A DNA stretch of 20,167 bases from a virus: IMG/VR virus record IMGVR_UViG_3300037585_000447, positions 1 to 20,167 of that record; one strand, written 5' to 3'. The translations under genes and the position numbers were made by a program. The notes beneath the pieces are model-generated. The model searched no databases and was not told the DNA's origin. It worked only from the letters and a program-made list of their open reading frames with translations. Numbering within the stretch: position 1 is the first letter of the stretch; the number at the start of each line of letters is the position of its first letter. Below are positions 14,396 through 20,167 of this stretch, in pieces.

Positions 14396-15123
14396 TATCC
14401 CAACTTACCACTTTGATACTTATAAGTTTCACCATAGGGGAATCCATTAGTCCATTTTTCATTTTTTGAGAAAGATCCTTCTGCTGGTCGCATTTCTCTA
14501 GTGGCTTCATCCCATTGCATATCAGTCATGGTTGATGGTTTTCTACCCACATACCATATCTTTCTAGCTACTTTGAATGTAACCTCATCTATTGCTTTGG
14601 CAAGTTCTTTATCAGAAAAACCCCACCCTATAAACCCAAATTCTTCTCCAAATTCCTCAGTTAATGTAATATTTGAAGCATTTCCTACCTTTGTATTTTC
14701 AACCCATTGTCGTATGGATTCTATATTTGGTTTCTTACCTTCTGATCCACCATAAGGATTCTTTCCAGCAGGGTAATATGCTATGTCTCTAGGTTCCTGT
14801 ATATCATCCTCAGGGTTAGTAATTTTAGGTAATTTTCTTTCTGACTTTAAAACTATATCAGGTGCTTCTGTTAATGGTGCTCTTTGTACGTCTTGTAAAG
14901 ATTGAGACACAAAAGTACCAAGTTCTTCAGTAGTTATATCCGAAGATACTTTTACATCCTTTCTATTCTCTGGAACAGGTATTTCTACATCTTGACCCTT
15001 ATTGCTTACATATGCACTACCACCTTTCTTTTGAATTACTTTTGCAGTTGTTCTATTAGCAGTAGCCACAAATACTGACCAGCCTTTTTTAACCTTACCT
15101 TTAATACCAGAAAGTGAAACCAT
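14395..15123 (-). CDS. Head-tail joining / neck protein, putative
   Basis: A 242-residue protein whose ATG at 15123 overlaps the previous stop by one base (TAATG). The N-terminus is basic (GIKGKVKKGWSVFVATANRT), the middle is charged and extended (about 40-130), and the last part (about 150-230) has a helix with DKELAKAIDEVTFKVARKIW and a final polar stretch (FPYGETYKYQSGKLG). Basic N-terminus plus location between head-tail adaptor and tail terminator fits a neck or joining protein, comparable with HK97 gp10-type proteins, but it is longer than that group, mainly through the central extended region. No catalytic motif is evident. Genes 15123-15764, this one and the next overlap and are probably cotranscribed from one TATA box. 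Confidence 0.65.
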   Translation of the reverse strand: MVSLSGIKGKVKKGWSVFVATANRTTAKVIQKKGGSAYVSNKGQDVEIPVPENRKDVKVSSDITTEELGTFVSQSLQDVQRAPLTEAPDIVLKSERKLPKITNPEDDIQEPRDIAYYPAGKNPYGGSEGKKPNIESIRQWVENTKVGNASNITLTEEFGEEFGFIGWGFSDKELAKAIDEVTFKVARKIWYVGRKPSTMTDMQWDEATREMRPAEGSFSKNEKWTNGFPYGETYKYQSGKLG

Positions 15124-15764
15124 TATGGAATAACAAATACTTCTCTACGGTTAGAGATACAGTTTTCAATATCTTCTTGCCAATATTTCTTTGACTCACT
15201 AGGAGAAACACTTCCACCACTTGGAAGTTCATCCATTCTGAATGAGGTATTCATTATCTCTATTGCAGTCATTTTGATTATACAATCTGCAACATCTAAT
15301 GGTATTTCTGTATCACCTGCAAAGTTTTCTCCACCATATCTGTAAGTGACTCTAACTCTGTTTTTTCTTAGAATAGTGAATAAATAACCTCTTAAGTTTA
15401 ATGTTCCTCTCTCATATTCACAATGATACCATTGGTCTTGATCTACGATATTTTCCCATGAATCTGATTCTCCCTTCCAAATCTCTATCTTATCCCCTGC
15501 TGAAATGTCTAAAATTTGTATATTTCTATGTTGTAAGAATATAGGAGTACCCCATCCAAATGTGTATAATAAAGGCAAGTCGTGAACTTCTCTTGTAATC
15601 TTTTTAGTTTTCCAAGTATGACCTACCCTTCTGTCAAATTCATCCTCTTTTCTTGCAATAATCTTACGAACCATCTCTTTGTTTGGAGTGGTTGTGGAAG
15701 TGATAGGCACTCTTAAAAAGTCAATAATATCATTAACTGAACAGTAAGTTGTAGTCGTTACCAT
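15123..15764 (-). CDS. Head-tail adaptor (connector) protein
   Basis: A 213-residue protein with ATG at 15764. It has the usual layout of adaptor proteins bound under the portal: an N-terminal helical segment (CSVNDIIDFLRVPI, MVRKIIARKEDEFDRRVGHT), a beta hairpin region (IEIWKGESDSWENIVDQDQW, GTLNLRGYLFTILRKNRVRV with TYRYGG), and a C-terminal helical segment after EIPLDVADCIIKMTAIEIMN. The RVTYRYGG-(x)n-IPLDVADC phrase is characteristic of gp6/gp15-type connectors. The end (KYWQEDIENCISNRREVFVI) is helical and could contact the portal or tail. Gene order supports the call. It carries a TATA box centred 27 nt upstream and heads a three-gene overlapping set. Confidence 0.85.
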   Translation of the reverse strand: MVTTTTYCSVNDIIDFLRVPITSTTTPNKEMVRKIIARKEDEFDRRVGHTWKTKKITREVHDLPLLYTFGWGTPIFLQHRNIQILDISAGDKIEIWKGESDSWENIVDQDQWYHCEYERGTLNLRGYLFTILRKNRVRVTYRYGGENFAGDTEIPLDVADCIIKMTAIEIMNTSFRMDELPSGGSVSPSESKKYWQEDIENCISNRREVFVIP

Positions 15765-15786
15765 AAGAGTTATAAAGTTTACTTTG

Positions 15787-15795
15787 TATTTAAAG
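15787..15795 (-). promoter_or_regulatory. TATA box before the head-tail adaptor gene
   Basis: Minus strand CTTTAAATA, centred 27 nt upstream of the ATG at 15764, six bases downstream of the preceding stop codon (15799). It probably drives the overlapping genes at 15764, 15123 and 14395. Confidence 0.7.
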
Positions 15796-15798
15796 ATT

Positions 15799-16071
15799 CT
15801 ATTTGAATACTACTAAATATCTTGCAGTTGTACCTGTAACTTCTGCGTAAATACCGTCTTCAAATCTTCTACATATATCTTGAATATTTTGAATTCCTTC
15901 ACCATATACTGTAAATTCTGCTGGATCTGAATTAGCATCTCCATTATGGAATACTACTTTATCTCCACTTGCACCTGCTTTTACAACATGTACTGCAACT
16001 ATGACACCATGTCCAGCTTTTACTGCACCGTCACCAGATACGTCTTTTACATTATGATTAGTATAAGTCAT
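15799..16071 (-). CDS. Small beta-rich virion protein, possible capsid decoration
   Basis: A 90-residue protein with ATG at 16071, no signal peptide, one Cys. It reads as a small beta-sandwich: GDGAVKAGHGVIVAVHVVKA, GDKVVFHNGDANSDPAEFTV, FEDGIYAEVTGTTARYLVVF. The sequence ending in 'GIYaevtGTtArylVvf' is a common form of small head or fibre-associated proteins of marine phages, often placed near the capsid genes. A decoration protein bound to the outside of the capsid is the most likely role. It is monocistronic by appearance: it has a TATA box 26 nt upstream and a T-rich terminator stands before that. The role is inferred from motif and position. Confidence 0.7.
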   Translation of the reverse strand: MTYTNHNVKDVSGDGAVKAGHGVIVAVHVVKAGASGDKVVFHNGDANSDPAEFTVYGEGIQNIQDICRRFEDGIYAEVTGTTARYLVVFK

Positions 16072-16092
16072 GTTTACTGATAATATTGGTCA

Positions 16093-16101
16093 TATATAAA
16101 C
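16093..16101 (-). promoter_or_regulatory. TATA box before the small decoration-like gene
   Basis: Minus strand GTTTATATA, centred 26 nt upstream of the ATG at 16071. It lies just after a T-rich terminator of the previous gene. The 22 bases between box and ATG hold no ribosome-binding site, which fits a leaderless message. Confidence 0.75.
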
Positions 16102-16110
16102 ATTATTAGT

Positions 16111-16142
16111 AAAAAGAGAAAAAAATTGACTAGATCTTAGTC
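16111..16142 (-). terminator. Hairpin plus T-tract terminator of the 130-residue protein gene
   Basis: On the minus strand GACTA-AGATC-TAGTC (16142-16128), overlapping the stop codon, is followed by AATTTTTTTCTCTTTTT. The stem is only 5 bp, but archaeal transcription stops mainly at T-runs, which are present. Confidence 0.6.
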
Positions 16143-16534
16143 TAGAAACCGATTACTCTAATACGAATAGTCATAGAATTGACTGCTGTATCTGAAGCAT
16201 CTAATTCCTCAAGGGCTACAACTGTTGCTGTAGAGCTTGTTGGAGTATGACCATAAGCCTTAATTTTTCCTGTGGCTGCTGCCCCTGCTGCTGCTGGAGC
16301 ATATTGTAGAAGTAGTCCTTTGTTACAATGGAGTATTTCTGCTCCAATAACAGTACTAATTCTACCACCAAGTGATAGATCGACAGTATTACCATTAGTA
16401 GCGTATGTGTCAGAACCACCGTATGTTACGTCAACAATGGTGGATTTCAACTTTGATGTTAGTTCGCTTTGAATGGATAGTGTCTTTCCTGTAAGACTTT
16501 TATGGTCGGCATTTTGTGCGATTGTGATTGCCAT
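16142..16534 (-). CDS. Beta-rich virion protein, possible capsid decoration or fibre
   Basis: A 130-residue protein with ATG at 16534. Motifs are KSTIVDVTYGGSDTYATNG, VDLSLGGRISTVIGAEILHC, GLLLQYAPAAAGAAATGKIK and AVNSMTIRIRVIGF. The pattern 'vvdvTy..s-YptgG--vdl-lG', followed by a short Ala/Gly-rich strand 'gkiKayg' and a closing 'mtiRirviGf' strand, is widespread in small structural proteins encoded beside the capsid genes of marine tailed viruses. Likely role: decoration of the capsid surface or a short head fibre. It has a clear TATA box 26 nt upstream and a T-rich terminator at its end, so it is probably its own transcription unit, expected for an abundant protein. Confidence 0.72.
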   Translation of the reverse strand: MAITIAQNADHKSLTGKTLSIQSELTSKLKSTIVDVTYGGSDTYATNGNTVDLSLGGRISTVIGAEILHCNKGLLLQYAPAAAGAAATGKIKAYGHTPTSSTATVVALEELDASDTAVNSMTIRIRVIGF

Positions 16535-16555
16535 AAATTATATAAAAACCACTAA

Positions 16556-16564
16556 TATATAAAG
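16556..16564 (-). promoter_or_regulatory. TATA box before the 130-residue protein gene
   Basis: Minus strand CTTTATATA, centred 26 nt upstream of the ATG at 16534. It matches the consensus seen before the tail tube gene exactly. It sits in the gap just after the stop of the 43-residue gene (16580). Confidence 0.75.
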
Positions 16565-16579
16565 TTAAGTAAATGATGA

Positions 16580-16711
16580 TTATTGCATACCATCAAATAC
16601 TATGTGATTATTTGTACACATTATTCTACTACCATGTTCTTTGGCATAAATAACTGTACTGGAATTAACAAGTAATTCCGATATTTCTTTACAACTTATA
16701 CAGTCTTTCAT
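16580..16711 (-). CDS. 43-residue small protein with CxxC and CxxxH, likely metal-binding
   Basis: ATG at 16711 to TAA at 16580 encodes MKDCISCKEISELLVNSS, then TVIYAKEHGSRIMCTNNHIV, ending FDGMQ. Cys4-x2-Cys7 and Cys32-x3-His36 are spaced as in a small zinc-binding fold, with a short helix (EISELLV) between. Such 40-50 residue CxxC proteins are common in archaea and their viruses as DNA- or protein-binding regulators; the present one has no obvious DNA-binding helix and the role is unknown. Support for a real gene: a TATA box (ATTTATATA) centred 26 nt before the ATG, exactly as at neighbouring genes, and flanking terminators and promoter elements that leave just this space. Zinc binding is an inference. 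Confidence 0.7.
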   Translation of the reverse strand: MKDCISCKEISELLVNSSTVIYAKEHGSRIMCTNNHIVFDGMQ

Positions 16712-16732
16712 GATTAATCAAAGTATATACCT

Positions 16733-16741
16733 TATATAAAT
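16733..16741 (-). promoter_or_regulatory. TATA box before the 43-residue gene
   Basis: Minus strand ATTTATATA, centred 26 nt upstream of the ATG at 16711. It follows the T-tract terminator of the signal-peptide gene. Confidence 0.72.
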
Positions 16742-16747
16742 GTAGGT

Positions 16748-16778
16748 AAATAAAAATAAAAAGAGGGGATTATTCCCT
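16748..16778 (-). terminator. Hairpin and T-tract at the end of the signal-peptide gene
   Basis: Minus strand AGGGAATAATCCCCT (16778-16764), which contains the stop codon region, can fold into a small hairpin and is followed by CTTTTTATTTTTATTT. The T-run is the more convincing part for an archaeal system. Confidence 0.6.
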
Positions 16779-17717
16779 ATTGTACCAAAGATTATCTTCT
16801 AACAATTCCTCTAATACAGGCTGTGCTATCTGTTCTTGGATTTTTTTGTCCTCAGTAGTTGCATATCTGCTATTCTCATTCAAGTATTTCTGATACTCTG
16901 TGTTTGCTTGGGAGTAATATGCTATGTAGCCTTTAGGATTGACGTTTGTCTTTCCCTCATACTCATATACATCTTCACATCCCATTTGAACCTTGTGAGT
17001 GTCAGCATATAGCCAACTGTCACAGATAGGTCTCAAGTCTAACCTCTCAGAGTTTTTTGTGTATAACTCATAGTCTAATGCTTGAATACCTTTCCATGCA
17101 CTATAGTGGTCATAGAATACATCATCAACACCATTGGCTTTGTTAGCATATTCTACTGACAATACATAATGTTCCAATGTATTTTGTGCTTGACATTCCT
17201 GAATAGCCATTAACAAATCTCCTATTTGACCTCTTATCTCAATATTATTATATTTACCATGAGTAAATTCTGAGATAACAAATGAAGTTCTGGTTTGTAC
17301 TGCTGCACTATTACCAAGTCCACGTTGACATTCATCTAGTTGTTTTAACAACCTAAGATGTGTTGCATCTGTTGCATCTGCTTCTCCTTTATATAATTTT
17401 AATTGAAGTTTCTCAATTAATTTTTCTTCAGGAGTTCTGTCATCTACAATCTCAACAACTTCTGGAACTGCTGTTAGTTTAGCATATTCCTCTGCATACT
17501 GTTCTTCAGTTAGGATAGGTGCATATTTCTCTAGATCATCTAAAGAAAATGGCTCAATTTCTCCTTCCCAAATACATTGATATGTTGTATCAGATTCGAG
17601 CCAACAAGATTGACCATGATATTCAAATGGTACTTGTACTACTGATTCTTCTGCATATACTGCACTAAATGCTCCTAATGATAATAGGGCTACTAGTGCT
17701 ATTATTTGCTTCGTCAT
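16770..17717 (-). CDS. Secreted (signal-peptide) protein with several cysteines, in the head gene cluster
   Basis: Start: ATG at 17717 is preferred over a TTG at 17726, because a TATA box is centred about 27 nt upstream of it and the protein then begins with a classic signal peptide, MTKQIIALVALLSLGAFSAV, probably cut after YA (residue 22). The mature part of about 293 residues has Cys38 and Cys48 in a HGQSCWLES...TYQCIW module, then a helical acidic part (PILTEEQYAEEYAKL, TPEEKLIEKLQLKLYKGEAD), further Cys in DECQRG, QECQAQ, RPICDSW and MGCEDV, and ends in a charged helix. From memory this layout (VPFEYHGQSC with a later YxCxW, then helical repeats) resembles secreted proteins of Nitrosopumilus-type archaea; not checked. 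Six Cys suggest disulfides outside the cell. Its place between capsid genes makes it either a virion surface protein or a released host-directed protein. Confidence 0.85.
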   Translation of the reverse strand: MTKQIIALVALLSLGAFSAVYAEESVVQVPFEYHGQSCWLESDTTYQCIWEGEIEPFSLDDLEKYAPILTEEQYAEEYAKLTAVPEVVEIVDDRTPEEKLIEKLQLKLYKGEADATDATHLRLLKQLDECQRGLGNSAAVQTRTSFVISEFTHGKYNNIEIRGQIGDLLMAIQECQAQNTLEHYVLSVEYANKANGVDDVFYDHYSAWKGIQALDYELYTKNSERLDLRPICDSWLYADTHKVQMGCEDVYEYEGKTNVNPKGYIAYYSQANTEYQKYLNENSRYATTEDKKIQEQIAQPVLEELLEDNLWYNRE

Positions 17718-17739
17718 TACAAACAACCGTGTGGCAAGG

Positions 17740-17749
17740 ATATATATAT
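17740..17749 (-). promoter_or_regulatory. TATA-rich box before the signal-peptide gene
   Basis: Minus strand ATATATATA run, centred about 27-28 nt upstream of the ATG at 17717. It fits a leaderless start at the ATG and argues against the TTG 9 nt upstream as the initiator. Confidence 0.62.
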
Positions 17750-17755
17750 GTATCT

Positions 17756-17772
17756 AAAAAAATATAAAAAAA
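17756..17772 (-). terminator. Poly-T terminator after the major capsid gene
   Basis: Minus strand TTTTTTTATATTTTTTT lies 14 nt beyond the stop codon of the capsid gene. Two T7 runs separated by ATA fit archaeal intrinsic termination. No strong hairpin precedes it. Confidence 0.7.
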
Positions 17773-17786
17773 GGGTTTTGGTTTGA

Positions 17787-19004
17787 CTAGAGTTTAATGT
17801 CTCTAATTTTACCTTGTGATTTGAAATGGCGACAAACTGTCTCACCCATTGTTCTGAACACACCTTTCTCAACGAAAGCGTTGTTCACGAATGGATAACC
17901 AGCAGATCTTCTAGTTGCTTCGTAATACTCGGTTGGTATAGCCACTTGAATTCCAATTCTTGGATAACCATAACCTTCTGCATCAGAAGTATCTAATGCA
18001 AAGAGTCTTCCAATTTCAGAACCACCACCAGATGGGGCATCCTTTGTTGGAATGAATGGTACTCCGTAAATAGAGTCGACATGAATACCAGTACCCGTAC
18101 CTTTAAAGGTTTGAATACCGTTTACGTCTATCTGGACTAATTGCTCACCGTATGGGTTTGCAATACGGACACTTGGCATGTATAAGCCTTGTATCTCAGA
18201 GTAGACTTCATGGGAGCCTAGGAATACATTTGGATCTTTACCTGCTGCGATTCTAATCTTTCGTAAGAAAGTTCTTAGAACATCGTCAGTCAATACACCG
18301 TCAGTACCGATAGTACCAGAAGCAGATTCTACTGTACAGTCAAATTCTCCACCGTTTCCATCTCTGTCAACGGTAGCATCAGCAGCCCAAGGATCGTAAA
18401 ATCCAGAGTGGCTTCCACCTAGTGCATCTTCTTCAGCATCACTTGATACGATTCTATCAAGGGATTCTAAGTCTTTTGTACCAGTATGAGCACCACTTGA
18501 TGCTGCTGCATCGCTTTCAACATCTGCTAAAAGCATTCTATTAATGAACTCTTTGTGTTGTACTGCCATATACAATCTGAGTGAGCCTAAGCCTCCCCAG
18601 ATGTCGTCTTTACTGTGTGTTGACAACCATTCCATTACCTCTGATGCAGAGAAAGGGAGTTGTGCAGTTTTTGGCTTTACGTCAAGTTCTGCAACGGTTG
18701 GTTTCACGGTTTCAGCAATTAAACCACCTTCTGAAGTACCACCTAATGCTGTGTTAGCATTGTTGGTATTCAAGGTTGGTTTTGCAGTTATAACCCTCCA
18801 TCCAGATTTGTCCCAAGGGTATTTTGGGAGAATTCCGAATGCGTTTGCTTCAAGATTCAGTTGAGCCCATGCATAAGCACCAAAGATGGCGTTAAACATA
18901 CCAGCAGTACTGGTTGTTGAAGGGGCATCAGCTTTTCTAAGAAGGTTACGATTGTGTCCATAATATTGTGCCTCAAGCTCATCGATTGTTCTGATTTGAG
19001 TCAT
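17787..19004 (-). CDS. Major capsid protein (HK97-fold type)
   Basis: A 405-residue protein whose ATG at 19004 is one base after the stop of the preceding gene (TAA-A-ATG). Residues 34-60 (AGMFNAIFGAYAWAQLNLEA) form the N-arm helix region, 92-125 (SEGGLIAETVKPTVAELDVK, then PFSASEVMEWLS) the E-loop/spine area with the strand-turn-strand typical of HK97-fold proteins; a spine helix follows (LYMAVQHKEFINRMLLADVE, 144-163). The A-domain side is in the last third: VLRTFLRKIRIAAGKDPNVF (242-261), IYGVPFIPTKDA (312-323), GYPRIGIQVAIPTEY (346-360). The end is basic (CRHFKSQGKIRDIKL). Length and motif order fit archaeal and bacterial tailed viruses; position after a scaffold-like gene and before connector genes agrees. 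The fold is inferred from motif order. The gene lacks a clear own TATA box and has a weak AGGA upstream, so it depends on the upstream transcript. Confidence 0.88.
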   Translation of the reverse strand: MTQIRTIDELEAQYYGHNRNLLRKADAPSTTSTAGMFNAIFGAYAWAQLNLEANAFGILPKYPWDKSGWRVITAKPTLNTNNANTALGGTSEGGLIAETVKPTVAELDVKPKTAQLPFSASEVMEWLSTHSKDDIWGGLGSLRLYMAVQHKEFINRMLLADVESDAAASSGAHTGTKDLESLDRIVSSDAEEDALGGSHSGFYDPWAADATVDRDGNGGEFDCTVESASGTIGTDGVLTDDVLRTFLRKIRIAAGKDPNVFLGSHEVYSEIQGLYMPSVRIANPYGEQLVQIDVNGIQTFKGTGTGIHVDSIYGVPFIPTKDAPSGGGSEIGRLFALDTSDAEGYGYPRIGIQVAIPTEYYEATRRSAGYPFVNNAFVEKGVFRTMGETVCRHFKSQGKIRDIKL

Positions 19005-19005
19005 T

Positions 19006-20167
19006 TTAGTATGTTCCTACTTCGTCAGGTGTTGGAGTATAATATTTTCCAGCTAGAATATTTCTTGCTACTACACTTAGATTTCCACCTTCTCTTGCAT
19101 CTTTCAAAACAAATGACATATCTGTTTCAGCAGATTTGTTGATTGTCTCGATTGCTGCATTAGGTCTTGGAGTCTCGGTAGTAAAGTCGAAATTAGATTT
19201 CTCTTGCATTTTCAATCCAGATGGATCGGTTTCAGGTTTGTCTTCAGCATGTTTATCGTCGTCTAAGCCTGCTTGCACAGAGTTAGCTTGATAAGTATCT
19301 GGGACTGTAACCTTTGCACCAACATCTTCACTTGCTGAAGTTTGTGGCTTCAACGGTAAGTCAGTTGGGGTTTCCAATGCTTTCAATCTATCATCAATAC
19401 CTACTAGTGTAGAACTAACGTCTTTTTGAGTTTCTGCGAGGGACTTTATAACGTCAGTTAATGTACTGATGTTGGATTTGATTGCTTCTTGGAAGTCAGA
19501 TTTTTCAATTTCGTCTTTTGAGTCGTCGTCAGATGATTTCTCATCTTTTTCGTCTTTGTATTCTTTGTCAGATTTGTTATCTTCCATATCCTTATCAGAA
19601 TCTTTAATATCCGAGTTTATATAGTTTTCGCTACTTTTATAGGTGTCGTCTTTTGTTGATCCTTGTCCACCTAATTGATTATTTCCATCTTCTGTTTGAT
19701 ACCCTGATTTATTTTCTAAGTCATATTGTTCTTTTGGTATCTGTTTACCTGTTTTTGAGCTTATATATTTTGTATCAGATGTAGATACTGCTGGTTCTTT
19801 GACAACATCTAATTGTTTTTCATTTAATATATCTTTACCAGTTAAAGTTGGATTACTATCATCTGCCCCATATTGATTTCTATTTTTCTTAATTTCTTCT
19901 TCATCTTCCTCTTTATCTTCTTTCTTATCCTCTTTTACCTCTGTAATTTGTGCTGATTCATTACCTTGTTCATATTCCTTACTAGCATGTCTTACTCCAC
20001 CATAGTGAAGATTTGCATCTTTTTTAACTTCATCTTCCTTTTCTTCTGCTTTAATTTCAACATCATCATCATCGTCTACTGGACTTGATTCCCTGTTTGA
20101 TGATTTTTCAGGTGAAACATTTTGATTATATGCTCCATGTTTGTCACCATCTGCGTTTGAAAAGTCT
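19006..20167 (-). CDS. Acidic scaffold-like protein, N-terminus beyond window edge
   Basis: The frame ending at the TAA at 19006 is open for 386 codons up to the window edge; the Met at 19587 is internal, because upstream sequence in this frame has the same acidic, K/D/E/S-rich composition (DDDDDVEIKAEEKEDEVKKD, EDKKEDKEEDEEEIKKN) and no stop. A probable coiled coil lies close to the internal Met (DFQEAIKSNISTLTDVIKSL, then VSSTLVGIDDRLKALE). The final 50 residues (AAIETINKSAETDMSFVLKD, GGNLSVVARNILAGKYYTP) are better structured. High charge, disorder and coiled coil directly before the capsid gene are the usual marks of a scaffolding protein or scaffold domain. No protease catalytic triad is seen in the visible part. 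It could also be the C-terminal part of a fused portal or protease; the upstream end was not available. Confidence 0.75.
   Translation of the reverse strand, partial: DFSNADGDKHGAYNQNVSPEKSSNRESSPVDDDDDVEIKAEEKEDEVKKDANLHYGGVRHASKEYEQGNESAQITEVKEDKKEDKEEDEEEIKKNRNQYGADDSNPTLTGKDILNEKQLDVVKEPAVSTSDTKYISSKTGKQIPKEQYDLENKSGYQTEDGNNQLGGQGSTKDDTYKSSENYINSDIKDSDKDMEDNKSDKEYKDEKDEKSSDDDSKDEIEKSDFQEAIKSNISTLTDVIKSLAETQKDVSSTLVGIDDRLKALETPTDLPLKPQTSASEDVGAKVTVPDTYQANSVQAGLDDDKHAEDKPETDPSGLKMQEKSNFDFTTETPRPNAAIETINKSAETDMSFVLKDAREGGNLSVVARNILAGKYYTPTPDEVGTY

Noticed and set aside
17717-17726. TTG at 17726 as start of the signal-peptide gene
   Set aside because: Would add three residues before an otherwise complete signal peptide and put the TATA box about 19 nt away; the ATG at 17717 fits the box spacing.
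19006-19587. Scaffold-like gene starting at Met 19587
   Set aside because: The frame stays open with the same composition to the window edge, so this Met is internal.
1-20167. CRISPR array, tRNA, integrase or attachment site
   Set aside because: No spaced direct repeats of CRISPR type, no tRNA-like cloverleaf and no recombinase motifs were seen; the repeats present are coding. A prophage state therefore cannot be argued from this window.
17787-20167. Prohead protease in the capsid module
   Set aside because: No Ser/His catalytic pattern could be seen in the visible part of the acidic protein or the capsid protein; one may lie outside the window.

Overview
The window is a 20.2 kb piece of the virion-structure region of a tailed (Caudoviricetes) virus genome. 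All genes lie on the minus strand, so the virus reads from right to left. No tail sheath gene is visible, and a tail tube, tail chaperones and a 663-residue tape measure are present, so a siphovirus-like tail is most likely. DNA is AT-rich. An archaeal host is indicated by a recurring TATA box (consensus close to CTTTATATA) centred 26-27 nt upstream of the start codon of many genes, the geometry of leaderless archaeal mRNAs, and by poly-T terminators. A secreted protein with a Cys-containing start that resembles, from memory, secreted proteins of marine ammonia-oxidising archaea (Nitrososphaerota) makes a thaumarchaeal host the best guess. That host is an inference, not proven here.

Head module (about 20167-13979): an acidic, scaffold-like protein open at the window edge; an HK97-fold-type major capsid protein; a signal-peptide protein; a hidden 43-residue CxxC protein; two small beta-rich proteins that may decorate the capsid; then a head-tail adaptor, a neck/joining protein and a tail terminator. 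Many of these genes have their own TATA box, and three T-rich terminators separate them.

Tail module (13943-7429): tail tube protein; a tail assembly chaperone pair joined by a clear -1 programmed frameshift (slippery C CCT TTA); tape measure; a distal tail protein; a baseplate hub with an inserted LamG-like domain; and a small baseplate or fibre-connecting protein.

Host-recognition module (7428-1): two polyglycine adhesin-like proteins, several beta-rich fibre proteins (three copies of one domain in two neighbouring genes, and a six-repeat kelch-like array), a 34-residue micro-ORF, and one helical/coiled-coil protein of unknown role. These genes overlap or touch, often by 1-8 nt, and use TTG or GTG starts more often than the head genes. 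They look like one or two long transcripts, one probably starting at a TATA box near 5988.

Terminase, portal, protease, replication genes, integrase, tRNAs and CRISPR arrays were not seen; packaging genes probably lie beyond the right edge and further fibre sequence beyond the left edge.
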